IMG/VR virus record: IMGVR_UViG_3300032299_000677
Span: 1-42,951 of that record
Strand: one strand, 5' to 3'
Length of the DNA: 42,951 bases
DNA from: a virus
The position numbers were made by a program, and so were the translations under genes. The notes under the pieces were generated by a model, which saw nothing but the letters and a program-made list of their open reading frames with translations, was not told the origin of the DNA and made no database searches. Of this stretch, positions 19,552-30,012 are shown in pieces (position 1 is the first letter of the stretch; every line of letters begins with the position of its first letter).

Positions 19552-22500
19552 TTATGGTTTAGGCAACATGTTGTTTAGGGCTTTGGTCTGATCAAATGAC
19601 CATTGCTTTTGAGTCTGTGAAGTTGAGTAATCTTGTAGCTTCTGACCAAGTAGCCAGTTAATTAATAGTCTAGTCTTTTTCTCAGCCTGTTCGGTAGGAG
19701 TAAGCGTCTTTTCTGGCTCCTGACCAATGCCAGTTATCTTCGAGATTGTGTTAATACCACCAACTTGATCAATAGCGTATTCCAGTGGGTTTCTAATGTC
19801 CCCTCCAGTACCCACTCTGTTGCCCGTGGTGAGCTCAGCAAACCACTTAGGTAGTGGTGATAGGTTCTGGCCTGCAAGGTTCTGTGTGCCCTTTGTAACG
19901 GCGTCTAGGCCCGTCATACCGGGCTGTACGGTATAGCCGCTAAATAAGCTGTTTAGGATGTCCAGCTGAGGCACAGCAGGCCCAAAGCCCCATGCATCGC
20001 CTGGTCCACCTGGGCCTTGGAACTGAGGGCCATACAGGTTGCCAGTGTTCCATGAGGCATAGAGGCCATTAGGATCCCAAGGATCTCCAAAAGACTCAGG
20101 GTTAAAGCCATTTGCTTCGGCAAATGCGTACTGGATCTTAGATGGAATAGTAATCGTACCCGGCTGTTGAATAATTAGCTGGAATATCTTGGTTGCTGCA
20201 ATGCGCTGCCAAGTGTAGAAGTAAACAGCACGTCGCATGTACTTACGTTCAAATGCTGATAGTCCATAAACTGTTGGGTGGTATGTTGTCACTACCTGTG
20301 CAGCAGCAATTGCAGCTTCTTCTAGTGTTCCATAAATGCCGCCCTTTTCAATTTCTTTAATGAAATGAGCTAAACGGAAGAAGTTATCTCGATTTGCACT
20401 GAATCCAGAAAGGGCGTCATTTACTTTGCTTACGCCACCCACTAGGCCTTTAGAAAGTACACCAAGACCAGTCACCGCATTGTCTTCTACGGTACCCTCT
20501 CCACTTCGGATAATAATTCCAAGCTGATCTGCAAGGCGCATGATTTGCTCTGGAGGTACAATTGTTACAGCACCAGTATAAGAATTTACATAGCTAATTC
20601 TTTTAGCTTTATCCGCCCAAAGTCGCATTCCCTTTGGTGCAGCAAACTCCATGTATTGTTCAAATGGGTTCTCGCCCGGTTTATATTTGGTTGGATCATA
20701 TTTAGTAAGTATCTCAAAGCTATCGCTGTAATACTTCATAGTTACCCCAGCCATGCTGTTCATGAGGCCTTCGCCCACGGCTGTTGTAACGTGATGGCCA
20801 GCTCTGAAGGTGGTCTGTGACGCTTTTAAAACGCCAGTTATCATGTCAGCTACTCTTACTACCTCTTGCATTGCTTCGGTGCTAAATGAGCGCTCATAAG
20901 TTAGGTAGGCTTTGATGTACTTCATTCTTTCAAGCTCAGTTGCATCAAATAGTTTTTCTGGATCAAGCAGCTTGCCAAATTCGTCTTCAGGGTCAATCTT
21001 TACAAATTTCTTACTTATTTCAGAAGGAGTAAGTCCTTCCTCTTTAAGTTGTTTTAACGTTCTTCCCATGGCTGAACTATAAGACTGCCCAATACCAATT
21101 TTAGTTTGCACTCCGTGGAGTGCCTGTGCGTAGTTTGCAAGGAACGTTAAGGAGTTAAATGGTTTGCCCTTAGCACCTTCTTTTAGCGTGTCGACATCAG
21201 CCCTAGCCCATGAGTACTTAATTCCCATTGGTCCAAGATCGCTTGGCAGTTTAAATGCTTGTTCTGGGCCAATGTCAAAGAAGCCCTTGACTGAAAACAT
21301 TCTATTTAATTCATCAGCGAAATAAGGCAGCGTAAAACTCTCGGCAAAAGCGCCCAGTGGTACCCCAGTAGGATCTACGCCAAATAGCGCATCAACCATA
21401 AATGAAATTTCTTCCGCAAGCTTTAAATCGGCATTGCCAACTTTTGCAGTCTGTGCCCACTGTAAGAATGGAATTTCGGATCTTCCAGCTTCAAAACTTT
21501 GGTACATTTCTTTGCCCCATTGCTGTACAAGCTTAAAGGCATCATCAATTTTAACTATATCGCCACCAGCTCGGTCTGAAATGGCCTTTAGCGATTTAAT
21601 AAATAGGTGTGTGCTAGAGGTGATATTAGAGTATTCAATACCGCTCATCATGCTTTTTTGACCAAGCCCCATGCCAAATCTTCCACTCATTGCCTGCTGC
21701 ACGCGAGCTGAAAGCCTTCTGTCTGTGACCTCACCCACTGCTACTGTCAATATGTCTTCTAGCTCATCTCCTGAAACTAGGTTGCTAGATAGGTTGCTAC
21801 CATCTCCAGATAGTGGTGCAGGATTAGCCATTTCTCTAGCAGTTATTTCTTCTTGAACTTTTCTCGCCTGCGGGGCAAGAGACTCTGCTTTTAGATACTC
21901 TTCTTCGGTAGATCTAAATCTGGCTTCTTTACCTTTTGCCTTTTGAGCTGGAGTCACTTTGCCTGTTCGCTTAGTGGCACCCATTGCGTCAGTCATGTTA
22001 ATTTCTTTTTTAGCTGCTTTATAAACTTCATCAAATTGGAATCTCACAAAAGAAGCTACCTGTGCAGCTGCGTTAGCTCCAATTTTTGCTATTAAGTTTT
22101 TATCGTTTTCATTAACAAGTTTCTTCATAAACATGTTAATAATAAGCTCCCTAACCTGATCGGCTATTTTTGGGTCCTTAAAAGTACCAGCGCTTTTTGC
22201 AGACGAAGCAATAAGTGACTTCATAAGAGAAGTAATTTTGTTTAGTCCACCAATTCCTTTTGCCCCGCCAGCAAGCAAGGCAGTCGGATTTCCAGGAGAT
22301 GCATTAACCAAGTCTGGTAAATTATTTACAAATTTATTTCTAGCAGCAAGGAGCTCAAACAACTCAAGGAAGAAGTCCTTGCTTTTTTGCACTGCATCAG
22401 ATACCTCAGCAGCTATTACCGCAGCAGCTCTCGCTTCGTGAATCGACAAAAGTTCATCTGATGTGTCGGCCATTGCCTGAATTACATTGTCAATTTTTTT

Positions 22501-25059
22501 ATCTAGATCTGGTATTTTTTTAAGATTTATTACCTTGCCATCAACGGTTATTGGCTGAGGATTTAAATGCTTTGCTGGGATAAAAAAGTCCTCAACGTCC
22601 TTATTTACAATTACGCCATCCTTTGCATCGGGTAGGTTGTAGTTTTCGTTAAGGCTCTTTTTAATTGCTTCCCAAGCTTCAGTACCTGGTTTGATTTGCT
22701 GACCAAGGGACTTATATCTAGTCAGCGTCATAAATCCGTATTCAATGTTGCTAGGCATGACATTTTGGTATTTGCTACCAGGATAGCGAATGGCAGCAAA
22801 CGCATTTCCCTTACCTACTTTAATTGCTGTTTGCAATATATCGGCAAGTGTAAGGTGAAGTCTTTGCGGTACAAAGTTTTTACTTAGCTTGTTACCAATT
22901 TTCGACACGCCATCCCTACGGAGTTGCATCAAAAGGTTTTCTTCCGTACCAACTTGCACGCCCAATAACCTTAGGAAGCTTTCTTGAGCACCAGATAGTG
23001 TCGATTCTTCTTCAATTGCCTGCTCTGGTGTTCTGTTCTTTTTTCTTACAAGAGCTCTTTCTGTGTTGACAATATTATTTTGTCCAGAAAAACGAGCCTC
23101 GGAACTAAAGAAGTCTAACTTTACTGCTTCCGGGGATATAGAGAATCTAGGATCGTTAATGACATTTTTATTTCCGCTTGCTGCATCTATGATCAGATCT
23201 TTTACAGACTGCCCCTTGCTTTTTGCTAAAGCTTCTAATTTTGCATATGGCCCGTATTCAATGGCGTTCCTAAGAACGTATTCAAGTCTAAATCCAGCAG
23301 TTGCCGACCCGCTTTTTTCAATGGAATCTAAATAGCCAATAAGCTCTTCTGCGAAACTTAGCCTTAGATCAGTAGCGTTATCTGCAAGCTCTTCTGTTGT
23401 TTTTGCACTTGTGCCTGGCGTACCATTAATCACTTCATCAATAATGTCGGAAATCTGTTTTCCGATTTCGCCCTCAAGATCCATTGCATCTTCAACAAGT
23501 TTGCCGGCTTCAGCAGCATTGACTATTCCAATTGCAGCAGCAGTGTTTTCAGTAGTTGCATTTACTCCATTGCTCTCAAGGAATCTGGCATATCCGTTAG
23601 CTTTTTCTTCTAAGCTTCCTAGTTTCTTAAGATCTTTTGACATACTAATTAATGTCTTTTTGACTAATTCAACTTTTGTTTGTGCTGGATCGTTTGTAGT
23701 TCCAATTGCCTTGGCAAATCTTTCAAGCCTGTTTGCGGTTGGCTTTAGTCTGCCTGCACCTAGTTCCTTAGCTATGTATTCAAGAAGCTCATCTTTTGTA
23801 CCGGCTGACTCAGAGAGTTTTCGTCCGGTTGCAGGGTCAATAACTTTATTTGCATAATCAATAATTTCGCTCTCTATTTGAGAATAGGAAGTCTTAATCT
23901 TGTTAACCTGGCGATCTATTGCTTTGCGTGTTTTTGCGTCTTTGTTTATTGCCTCTAATATCGCTTCATTATTCAGAGTATTGTTTGCAACAATAAGTTC
24001 TTGTATATCCTGAGGGCTACCTGGCTCAACAAGCGGAACGTCTTGGGGAACCATTGAAGGCGTTGGTTCAACTTCCATAATTTTTTCAATTTGAGCAGCC
24101 TTGGCGGCTTCACTTGCTGTTGCAGCATCAACCTTTTTTGCCGTCTTGGGGTCAACAAAACGAGTATCCTGTACGATCTTGGATTGGGCTTTTAGCTTCT
24201 CAAAACGCTTGGCATACTTCTCTTGCAAGAATTTACTTTCAGAGACTGCCTTCATAAATCTTTCTCTCTCTATTAAGGCAGTTTCTCCTTTTATTGCACT
24301 TGTTGCAGCTTCACCAAGTTTTTGCCCTGACCTTACGGTTTCTCCAGCATAAACTTCGCCCCCAGGATTTTTTTTGTCATATTTGCGAGCTTCTTTGTTT
24401 ATTTTCTTTACGCTTATATCGGCAGCACGCTCGGCACGCTTAAATTCATAACCGCGTAATACTCCGGTTAAATAATTTCCAAGTTTTTGCCCTTGAGTAA
24501 GCGGCTCAACAACTGGAACAAAAGCCCGAGAAAGATCTGGAAGATTTGCTGCGGCAGCTTCGGCAGCGGAGCGAACAACAACCGCGTTTGCTTTATTTGC
24601 AGCAGATGCTAATCGAGCTCCGGCAGCAGCACCCTTTACACCGGCGATAGTTCCGCCAGTAATGTAGGTAGTTGGGTCTAGACCAATGTCAAGTGCAAGG
24701 CCTAGCCAAGTTGAGGTGTTCTTTTCTACACCTAGATCGCGTAAGTTTTCGCTGTAAGTTCTGCGTTCTTGAGCACCCTTTACCGCTGCCCCGGGAACAG
24801 ATAGCGGATTAAGAAGATCAAGAAGGCCACCAAGATCGCCACGCTGGATAGCGGCAACATTTTCGCCCACCTTTCTAGTGATACCAGCTGAAGCATAGCC
24901 TCCTGTTGAAAGGATGTCAATGATCGACTGGCCAAGATTCCAAGCACCAGATTTTTGGTTGGCAGCCATGGCCGAGTTGGCTGTTTCCGCGTTAAAAGCA
25001 CCAGATGTTTTTCCGGAAGCACCAGCAAGCGCTTTAAGGATCTCAGGGTTTAGGGCCAT
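19552..25059 (-). CDS. Giant internal virion (ejection) protein
   Basis: At 1835 aa this is the largest gene. It is helix-rich, with long Ala/Lys/Glu segments (for example about 200-420) and no signal peptide. The N-terminus contains small-residue and hydrophobic stretches (VKGAAAGARLASAANKANAV) that may touch membranes. Near residues 1600-1660, YHPTVYGLSAFERKYMRRAV and FYTWQR followed by a conserved PGT resemble the C-terminal region of large polyvalent phage proteins delivered into the host. I see no lysozyme, protease or ADP-ribosyltransferase signature. By position after adaptor and nozzle genes it should be the T7 gp16-like ejected core protein. ATG 25059 has AGGA upstream. Confidence 0.75.
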   Translation of the reverse strand: MALNPEILKALAGASGKTSGAFNAETANSAMAANQKSGAWNLGQSIIDILSTGGYASAGITRKVGENVAAIQRGDLGGLLDLLNPLSVPGAAVKGAQERRTYSENLRDLGVEKNTSTWLGLALDIGLDPTTYITGGTIAGVKGAAAGARLASAANKANAVVVRSAAEAAAANLPDLSRAFVPVVEPLTQGQKLGNYLTGVLRGYEFKRAERAADISVKKINKEARKYDKKNPGGEVYAGETVRSGQKLGEAATSAIKGETALIERERFMKAVSESKFLQEKYAKRFEKLKAQSKIVQDTRFVDPKTAKKVDAATASEAAKAAQIEKIMEVEPTPSMVPQDVPLVEPGSPQDIQELIVANNTLNNEAILEAINKDAKTRKAIDRQVNKIKTSYSQIESEIIDYANKVIDPATGRKLSESAGTKDELLEYIAKELGAGRLKPTANRLERFAKAIGTTNDPAQTKVELVKKTLISMSKDLKKLGSLEEKANGYARFLESNGVNATTENTAAAIGIVNAAEAGKLVEDAMDLEGEIGKQISDIIDEVINGTPGTSAKTTEELADNATDLRLSFAEELIGYLDSIEKSGSATAGFRLEYVLRNAIEYGPYAKLEALAKSKGQSVKDLIIDAASGNKNVINDPRFSISPEAVKLDFFSSEARFSGQNNIVNTERALVRKKNRTPEQAIEEESTLSGAQESFLRLLGVQVGTEENLLMQLRRDGVSKIGNKLSKNFVPQRLHLTLADILQTAIKVGKGNAFAAIRYPGSKYQNVMPSNIEYGFMTLTRYKSLGQQIKPGTEAWEAIKKSLNENYNLPDAKDGVIVNKDVEDFFIPAKHLNPQPITVDGKVINLKKIPDLDKKIDNVIQAMADTSDELLSIHEARAAAVIAAEVSDAVQKSKDFFLELFELLAARNKFVNNLPDLVNASPGNPTALLAGGAKGIGGLNKITSLMKSLIASSAKSAGTFKDPKIADQVRELIINMFMKKLVNENDKNLIAKIGANAAAQVASFVRFQFDEVYKAAKKEINMTDAMGATKRTGKVTPAQKAKGKEARFRSTEEEYLKAESLAPQARKVQEEITAREMANPAPLSGDGSNLSSNLVSGDELEDILTVAVGEVTDRRLSARVQQAMSGRFGMGLGQKSMMSGIEYSNITSSTHLFIKSLKAISDRAGGDIVKIDDAFKLVQQWGKEMYQSFEAGRSEIPFLQWAQTAKVGNADLKLAEEISFMVDALFGVDPTGVPLGAFAESFTLPYFADELNRMFSVKGFFDIGPEQAFKLPSDLGPMGIKYSWARADVDTLKEGAKGKPFNSLTFLANYAQALHGVQTKIGIGQSYSSAMGRTLKQLKEEGLTPSEISKKFVKIDPEDEFGKLLDPEKLFDATELERMKYIKAYLTYERSFSTEAMQEVVRVADMITGVLKASQTTFRAGHHVTTAVGEGLMNSMAGVTMKYYSDSFEILTKYDPTKYKPGENPFEQYMEFAAPKGMRLWADKAKRISYVNSYTGAVTIVPPEQIMRLADQLGIIIRSGEGTVEDNAVTGLGVLSKGLVGGVSKVNDALSGFSANRDNFFRLAHFIKEIEKGGIYGTLEEAAIAAAQVVTTYHPTVYGLSAFERKYMRRAVYFYTWQRIAATKIFQLIIQQPGTITIPSKIQYAFAEANGFNPESFGDPWDPNGLYASWNTGNLYGPQFQGPGGPGDAWGFGPAVPQLDILNSLFSGYTVQPGMTGLDAVTKGTQNLAGQNLSPLPKWFAELTTGNRVGTGGDIRNPLEYAIDQVGGINTISKITGIGQEPEKTLTPTEQAEKKTRLLINWLLGQKLQDYSTSQTQKQWSFDQTKALNNMLPKP

Positions 25060-25076
25060 GGCTAAATCCTACTATA

Positions 25077-26336
25077 TTAGTAGCTATTGCCGATTGCATC
25101 TCGCAGAGCGCGTTTTTCATCGTCGCTTAACTGACCCTCAGCATAGGCTGTGGCGTCAGCAATTGCAGAACCTTTATTCCAACCTGTCCTCCCGGCCTCA
25201 GTTGGCTTTGCTCCACGGTTGATCATCCAACTGTTATAAGCATCTTGGACTTTCTGGGAATCAAAATTAACGTAGCCCAGTCCGATACCTCGATCAATTG
25301 CCTTAGTCAGCGGATCGGCATACTTTAGCAGTTCTTGAACACGGGCAGCAGCAGCTCTGTCAGCTGAGTTAGCTGCGCTAGCAGCGGCTCTTGCAGCAGC
25401 AGCAGCAGCTGAAGCTTGAGCAGCCTTCTGAGCTTGGTTGTACTGGAACTTAGCTTGTCCCTTGTCAGCCTGTGTTTCAAACTGACGAGCATCAAGTGAC
25501 TGCTGGTAGTTCTGAAGATCTCTTTGAAGATCGCGTACATCGCGAGCCTTTTGGTATCCGTAGCTGTTGATGTCTTGGCTGATTACATCCTGAGCATTTG
25601 CACCCATTGCACTTAGTAGGCCCTGCCAGTTTGAAGAGTTTAGTCCTTCAACACTCTTGGCAGTTGCAGCTTGCTCTGATGCGACGTCACCCATGCGAGC
25701 TGATGCAACATCGCTGAGTCCCATGCTCTGTAGCACTGCATCGTTAGCTGAAAGTCTTGCGGCTTCTGAGGCATCGATGTTTCCGCTTACGGCGGTAGAT
25801 CTTGCTGATGCAGCATCCGACAGTGCCTTGTATGCGCTAGTTGTGCTTGCTACGTCATTTCTACGTGCAGAAGTTAGCTGACCATAAATGGTTTCAATGT
25901 TGCCCTGGTTTGCAGCGTAACGAGCATCTGCTGCAGCACGCTGGCTTTCGATCATCTTAAATAGCGGATCAAACATTTTGTTAATTGGGCCACCGCCACC
26001 AGGAGTACCAAAACGTTGTGCTGCTGTTTGCCTTGCTCCAGTGCCAGTTGGTCCAGGTGTCGGTGCCATTCCGTAGCCCTGTTTTTTATCCTGTGTAATT
26101 GCACGCCTTTGTGCTTCAGTCATTCCTAATCCTGATGCGCCTATGCCTGTTGGAGTTCTTCCTGAAATGTCGCTTGGGCTTTGGTAAAAACGTCTACCGC
26201 CCGTGGGTCCTTGGGGCGTTACTTTAGGCTTTACTCCTTGAGGAGTAAAATATTTTTCAAAATTGCCAAGGCCAATAGAGTTTAAAGTTTCCTGTAACCT
26301 AAATGGATCAGATGGGTTATACGGTGATTTTGCCAT
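25077..26336 (-). CDS. Internal virion-like protein, Ala/Gln-rich
   Basis: The 419-aa protein has a Gly/Pro-rich N-terminal third (TPGPTGTGARQTAAQRFGTP) and a long helical remainder (about 125-345) with extreme Ala content (QASAAAAAARAAASAANSAD). Such helices typify podovirus core proteins that form the ejection channel. It lies between two genes of the same style and upstream of the giant protein. The function is by analogy. Confidence 0.65.
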   Translation of the reverse strand: MAKSPYNPSDPFRLQETLNSIGLGNFEKYFTPQGVKPKVTPQGPTGGRRFYQSPSDISGRTPTGIGASGLGMTEAQRRAITQDKKQGYGMAPTPGPTGTGARQTAAQRFGTPGGGGPINKMFDPLFKMIESQRAAADARYAANQGNIETIYGQLTSARRNDVASTTSAYKALSDAASARSTAVSGNIDASEAARLSANDAVLQSMGLSDVASARMGDVASEQAATAKSVEGLNSSNWQGLLSAMGANAQDVISQDINSYGYQKARDVRDLQRDLQNYQQSLDARQFETQADKGQAKFQYNQAQKAAQASAAAAAARAAASAANSADRAAAARVQELLKYADPLTKAIDRGIGLGYVNFDSQKVQDAYNSWMINRGAKPTEAGRTGWNKGSAIADATAYAEGQLSDDEKRALRDAIGNSY

Positions 26337-27052
26337 TAGTATCCTAGTCCTAGCTGTCTGTACTGATCTGAAAGTTGTGAAAGATTAGATAGTGAAGCCC
26401 TGCGAGCGCCAGCGCCAACAGATCCATAGCGAGTTGGATCCTTAAGGAAGCTAGGAAGATCAGCTCCACCAGCTCCGTAAAGAACTTCCTGCTCATTTTG
26501 CATTCTTGCAATTGCTGCTTCCTCTGCACGCTTCTGAGCTGCAGTGTTGCCTTGGATCTTAGAGAAGTCTTTTGTGACCATCTTTGGAGATTTAAATCCG
26601 CGTGACGCATAGTTACCAGCAGTGCGCTGAATCGCTTCACGCTGAGCTTGGCTTCTAGATAGGTCATTCTCAACCATTGCGTTTCTAGATTGGCCAATGC
26701 CAAACTGAGACTGAGTTAGCCCAGGGATGTAAGACTCGTTGTAGTAGGACCTTAGTGCCTCTTGGTATAGAGGGTCATTAAGAATGTTCAAGCCTTCAAA
26801 AGCGTTTGCATTTGCATCTGGCCTAGTAATTACTTCAGAAGCTCCCCTAGATCCAGCTGGGGCTGGGTTGTACTTGATACCCTTACCAAGTTTTACGTCT
26901 GTTCCAGCACCAATAGCCTGACCGACTTTTAGATCATTCTTCTCTCTTAGGAACTTGGCGTACTCAGAAAGCTTTGCATCAGATGCGTCTGGGTATAGCA
27001 GACGGGCGATGCCCTTAGCCTTTAGGCTTTCATCAAATTTACTGGTTGCCAT
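26336..27052 (-). CDS. Internal virion-like protein
   Basis: A 238-aa protein with helical, Gln/Arg-rich central part (LSRSQAQREAIQRTAGNYAS) and the C-terminal LSNLSQLSDQYRQLGLGY. It shares style and gene coupling (one-base overlap) with its neighbour at 25077-26336. The Y-ending with GLGY and the SRGF segment recall small structural proteins of podovirus cores. Function inferred from context. Confidence 0.6.
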   Translation of the reverse strand: MATSKFDESLKAKGIARLLYPDASDAKLSEYAKFLREKNDLKVGQAIGAGTDVKLGKGIKYNPAPAGSRGASEVITRPDANANAFEGLNILNDPLYQEALRSYYNESYIPGLTQSQFGIGQSRNAMVENDLSRSQAQREAIQRTAGNYASRGFKSPKMVTKDFSKIQGNTAAQKRAEEAAIARMQNEQEVLYGAGGADLPSFLKDPTRYGSVGAGARRASLSNLSQLSDQYRQLGLGY

Positions 27053-27264
27053 TACTTACCGTACCTTAAGACACTAGAGCTAGCAAAGGCACCCTTTTGG
27101 TTTGCCTTAGTTTTAGCCCTAAGGGCGTTTAACTTAACTTTTCTTTTTCTGTCTCTAGCTGCATATCCGGTCTTGTCAACTGGGCCCATGGTTGGGTTGT
27201 AGCGACCAGATCCGTAAACCTTCTGACCAGCAGCGTAAGGATTGTATTGACCTGTGTTAGGCAT
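27052..27264 (-). CDS. Small basic virion-region protein
   Basis: ATG 27264 overlaps the nozzle gene stop as TGATG, giving 70 aa. The N-terminus is Gly/Tyr-rich (GQYNPYAAGQKVYGSGRYNP) and the C-terminal half is very basic (RDRKRKVKLNALRAKTKANQ). It may bind DNA or pack against the capsid interior. No family is recognised. Confidence 0.6.
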   Translation of the reverse strand: MPNTGQYNPYAAGQKVYGSGRYNPTMGPVDKTGYAARDRKRKVKLNALRAKTKANQKGAFASSSVLRYGK

Positions 27265-28901
27265 CAAGTTATCCTGTCTGATGTCTTAGCCTTTACCCCA
27301 ATCATTGGAGTAATGCTAAATATCTGGGCTGGCGATGTAGCTACTGTCCCGTCACAGGTTAGGTACAATTCAAAGTATACCCTACGGAAGCGCAGTCCAT
27401 GGTCTAACTTTAGGCTCAAGCGCTGTTTATAGGTATAGCCGGTGCTTAAAGAAGTGGACACTGAAGGGGTTATAGATGCCGGGCTATCCCAAGTATCATC
27501 TTCATTGTCCCAAGTAACGTACTCGGTATCGCCAGCACCTGAATAACTCATTGCATCCCAGGTTGTCTCAAATGCGGAAAGAGACACAGGGAAAGCCTTT
27601 GCGACTACGTTGCCGGTTGCCGTTACATCGGCAGCCCACCAGTACATTCTTTTCCATTCGGTGGGGGTCTGTAAGTCGTAGATCTTAGTACGTAAAATAC
27701 ACTCAATAGTCTCTGCTCCACTATCAGCATGCACGTGATCGATCATTTCGTACATTTTCCATTTGGCGGCAGTAGCGCTAGATGAAACGCCATAAGCACG
27801 CTTGGCTTCTCCAATGTTATTCACAGGGGTAGGTACCTGTACTAAACGGCCAATTTCGGTAGTTGATTTCCAAGTAGACCAAGTGCCAGTTTTAAGTTGA
27901 GCAACGTAAATTGAACCACCATAATTAACAATTGCGCGAGATCCAAGTACTGATACCGAATAGCGTATCTTTAGGTTTTCTGATCCAGCCTGTTCTTCAA
28001 ATCTAACTTTCTGATCGTTTAGGGATGTAAAGTTTCCGTTGTTGTACAGGTATAACTGATCAGCACTTAGTACAAATAAGCTGTTCTCATAGCGAGCAAT
28101 ACAGTATTGGTTTTCTGCGCCGATGCCATCCTGCACCTTGGCGATAATACCTTCCTCTGGTAGTTCGGTAAAAGTGTACCTAAACGTTGAAGCATTTCTA
28201 AAAATTGTAATGTCATTGTAGCCGGCAACTAGGCCAGTGATCCATTGACCGTCTCCGCCATTTACGGATACTAGGTTAGTTGCAGACTCCCACCAGCGCC
28301 AGTCTTTGCCAGGGAAGCCGTCGATTTCTCCTGAAATATTAGACCAGTACATAACTGACTGAGAAGCAGTATTTAGCGGGCCAAACAAGAATAGGCGCTC
28401 TTGGTGAAGTTCAATTCCGCGGCCAGCTGGCATAGTTGCAATTGTTGAGGTATTTGATCCGCTAACATCCCACAAGCCAGTGCCAGCGTTGTAGCCTGGC
28501 GCTCCGCTAGCGTTCCAGTATGCACCAGCTCCGTCAATACGGCACATAATTATATAATCTTGATATTGCGCAAAATCAGCTGCAGGAAAGCTCCAAATTT
28601 CAGTCCAAGTGCTAGCTAAATTCCAAATGTATGTTTTAGTGGGCGATACAACCACCGCATATCGAGTGCCGTTCTGAGAAACGTAATATCCTAAAATATT
28701 AAAAAATGTGCTGGCTTGAGGAAAAGTTGCCCCAGTGTTAAATATTGATGGTCTAGAAGATACAGCACCGCTTGGCGAAAACTCTAGATTTTGCAGAAAT
28801 GGAACTTCTGTGTCAGAAATAGCTGAAGCATCCCAGAAGTTGTTTAGTCCTCCAGAAAAGTTATTCAGTACGGCAGAGCGTTCCCGTACTAAATCAGACA
28901 T
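27264..28901 (-). CDS. Tail nozzle-like protein (T7 gp12 type)
   Basis: The 545-aa protein is nearly all beta structure: RERSAVLNNFSGGLNNFWDA and then repeated strands (RYAVVVSPTKTYIWNLAST, QYCIARYENSLFVLSADQLY). An N-terminal NxFSGGLN motif followed by propeller-like repeats is the pattern of podovirus tail-tube B/nozzle proteins. It should cap the short tail and contact the fibres. Position after the adaptor gene, with an 8-nt overlap, agrees. Sequence divergence keeps this an inference. Confidence 0.75.
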   Translation of the reverse strand: MSDLVRERSAVLNNFSGGLNNFWDASAISDTEVPFLQNLEFSPSGAVSSRPSIFNTGATFPQASTFFNILGYYVSQNGTRYAVVVSPTKTYIWNLASTWTEIWSFPAADFAQYQDYIIMCRIDGAGAYWNASGAPGYNAGTGLWDVSGSNTSTIATMPAGRGIELHQERLFLFGPLNTASQSVMYWSNISGEIDGFPGKDWRWWESATNLVSVNGGDGQWITGLVAGYNDITIFRNASTFRYTFTELPEEGIIAKVQDGIGAENQYCIARYENSLFVLSADQLYLYNNGNFTSLNDQKVRFEEQAGSENLKIRYSVSVLGSRAIVNYGGSIYVAQLKTGTWSTWKSTTEIGRLVQVPTPVNNIGEAKRAYGVSSSATAAKWKMYEMIDHVHADSGAETIECILRTKIYDLQTPTEWKRMYWWAADVTATGNVVAKAFPVSLSAFETTWDAMSYSGAGDTEYVTWDNEDDTWDSPASITPSVSTSLSTGYTYKQRLSLKLDHGLRFRRVYFELYLTCDGTVATSPAQIFSITPMIGVKAKTSDRIT

Positions 28902-29556
28902 AATCTAACGGGTCTGGTAGAATCTGCCCGTACAGATCGCTTTGAGAAATATTCTCTTTCAAGTACATTCGATCTAGGCCTTCTCTAAACTGGCCAGCCT
29001 TTGCCTGTGCGGCTGCATAGTTTTCATCAAACTCAAGGGCTTGAATCATGCAGTAATTAACTAGCTCATTTAGGTAGCGATCTGGGATGGATAAGGTGCT
29101 AGCAGAAGTGGCTACAGCGGTGGGCATTTTGACGTATTCAAGCTTTAGGCCATTTGGGTAGTTTTTATCCGGGACTGGGTAAAAAGTAATGATGCCAGCA
29201 CGCTCGTACCAGAGCAAGGGCATGTCAGCAGAGTATTCTGACTGAGGATCTTGCTGAAGGATAAACTCCCTAGCTCCCTGGGCGGAGATGTTTGTTATTG
29301 GTCTGTTGTCTACAAAGACTGCTTCAATGTACTGAACCTTGTCGGTTGGGAAGCTGTAGTCAGCCTGTCCCTTTACAATATTTGAGTACTTTACGTCCTT
29401 AAGGATCGCGTTGTTGTTTACGATCTCCTGCTGGCCATCATTGATCCAGCGGAGAATGGCTTCGTCTGTAATTTGGGCCCCGGAAGAATCGCCAAACTGA
29501 GTCTTAACGCGTGTTATGACGTCTAGGGCGGTTTTGGTAAATATTTCTGCTGGCAT
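28894..29556 (-). CDS. Head-tail adaptor-like protein (T7 gp11 type)
   Basis: A 220-aa protein with an N-terminal helical segment (LDVITRVKTQFGDSSGAQIT, then ILRWINDGQQEIV), a beta middle (YIEAVFVDNRPITNI, AGIITFYPVPDK) and a helical end (LVNYCMIQALEFDENYAAAQ). This is the usual form of podovirus adaptor/gatekeeper proteins that sit under the portal. It lies directly before the nozzle gene. The exact family is not certain. Confidence 0.75.
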   Translation of the reverse strand: MPAEIFTKTALDVITRVKTQFGDSSGAQITDEAILRWINDGQQEIVNNNAILKDVKYSNIVKGQADYSFPTDKVQYIEAVFVDNRPITNISAQGAREFILQQDPQSEYSADMPLLWYERAGIITFYPVPDKNYPNGLKLEYVKMPTAVATSASTLSIPDRYLNELVNYCMIQALEFDENYAAAQAKAGQFREGLDRMYLKENISQSDLYGQILPDPLDYV

Positions 29557-29978
29557 TACTTTCTAATTACCTTCCCATTGTGGCGGTATGTGTTCTTGTT
29601 GGAGCTTATTACGGACTTCATCATGTCTTTCTTTTCCTCTTGCCATTCTAGCTCACGCTTGGCCTTCATGGCAGCCTCGGCCATCTCTAAAATGTGAAGC
29701 CTGTTTACCTTTGAATCCTTGTCATGCATGTTGTTCTCAACTAGCCAAGCAACAAGTCTTTGGTCTACTTCGGACTCCCGCATGTATCTAATTACATATG
29801 GAGGTAACATGTGGGGCTCATCTACTAGCGCAAATGGCCTCTCTGGATCAAAAGAAGGGTGCAGTGAATCTACACGGATCAATCTGACCGTCGGAAATAG
29901 ATCCCTAATAACTTCGGATACCCGGCGGTGATCGCCTGAGTAAAGCCCGTCAATTTTGTCAAATTCTATATAGCTCAT
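29556..29978 (-). CDS. Virion-region protein of unknown function
   Basis: A 140-aa protein, mixed at the N-terminus (VIRDLFPTVRLIRVDSLHPS) with a long charged helix at the end (EMAEAAMKAKRELEWQEEKK). A one-base overlap links it to the adaptor gene. Similar short helical proteins follow the capsid gene in several podoviruses and may be head-completion factors. I do not recognise the family. Confidence 0.6.
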   Translation of the reverse strand: MSYIEFDKIDGLYSGDHRRVSEVIRDLFPTVRLIRVDSLHPSFDPERPFALVDEPHMLPPYVIRYMRESEVDQRLVAWLVENNMHDKDSKVNRLHILEMAEAAMKAKRELEWQEEKKDMMKSVISSNKNTYRHNGKVIRK

Positions 29979-30012
29979 ATTTATTGCCTCCTAGATCAAG
30001 TATAAAGTAAAA

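Noticed and set aside
23411-23857. 148-aa plus-strand frame
   Set aside because: It lies entirely antisense to the giant internal protein and has a Ser/Ala-rich shadow composition without a ribosome-binding site.
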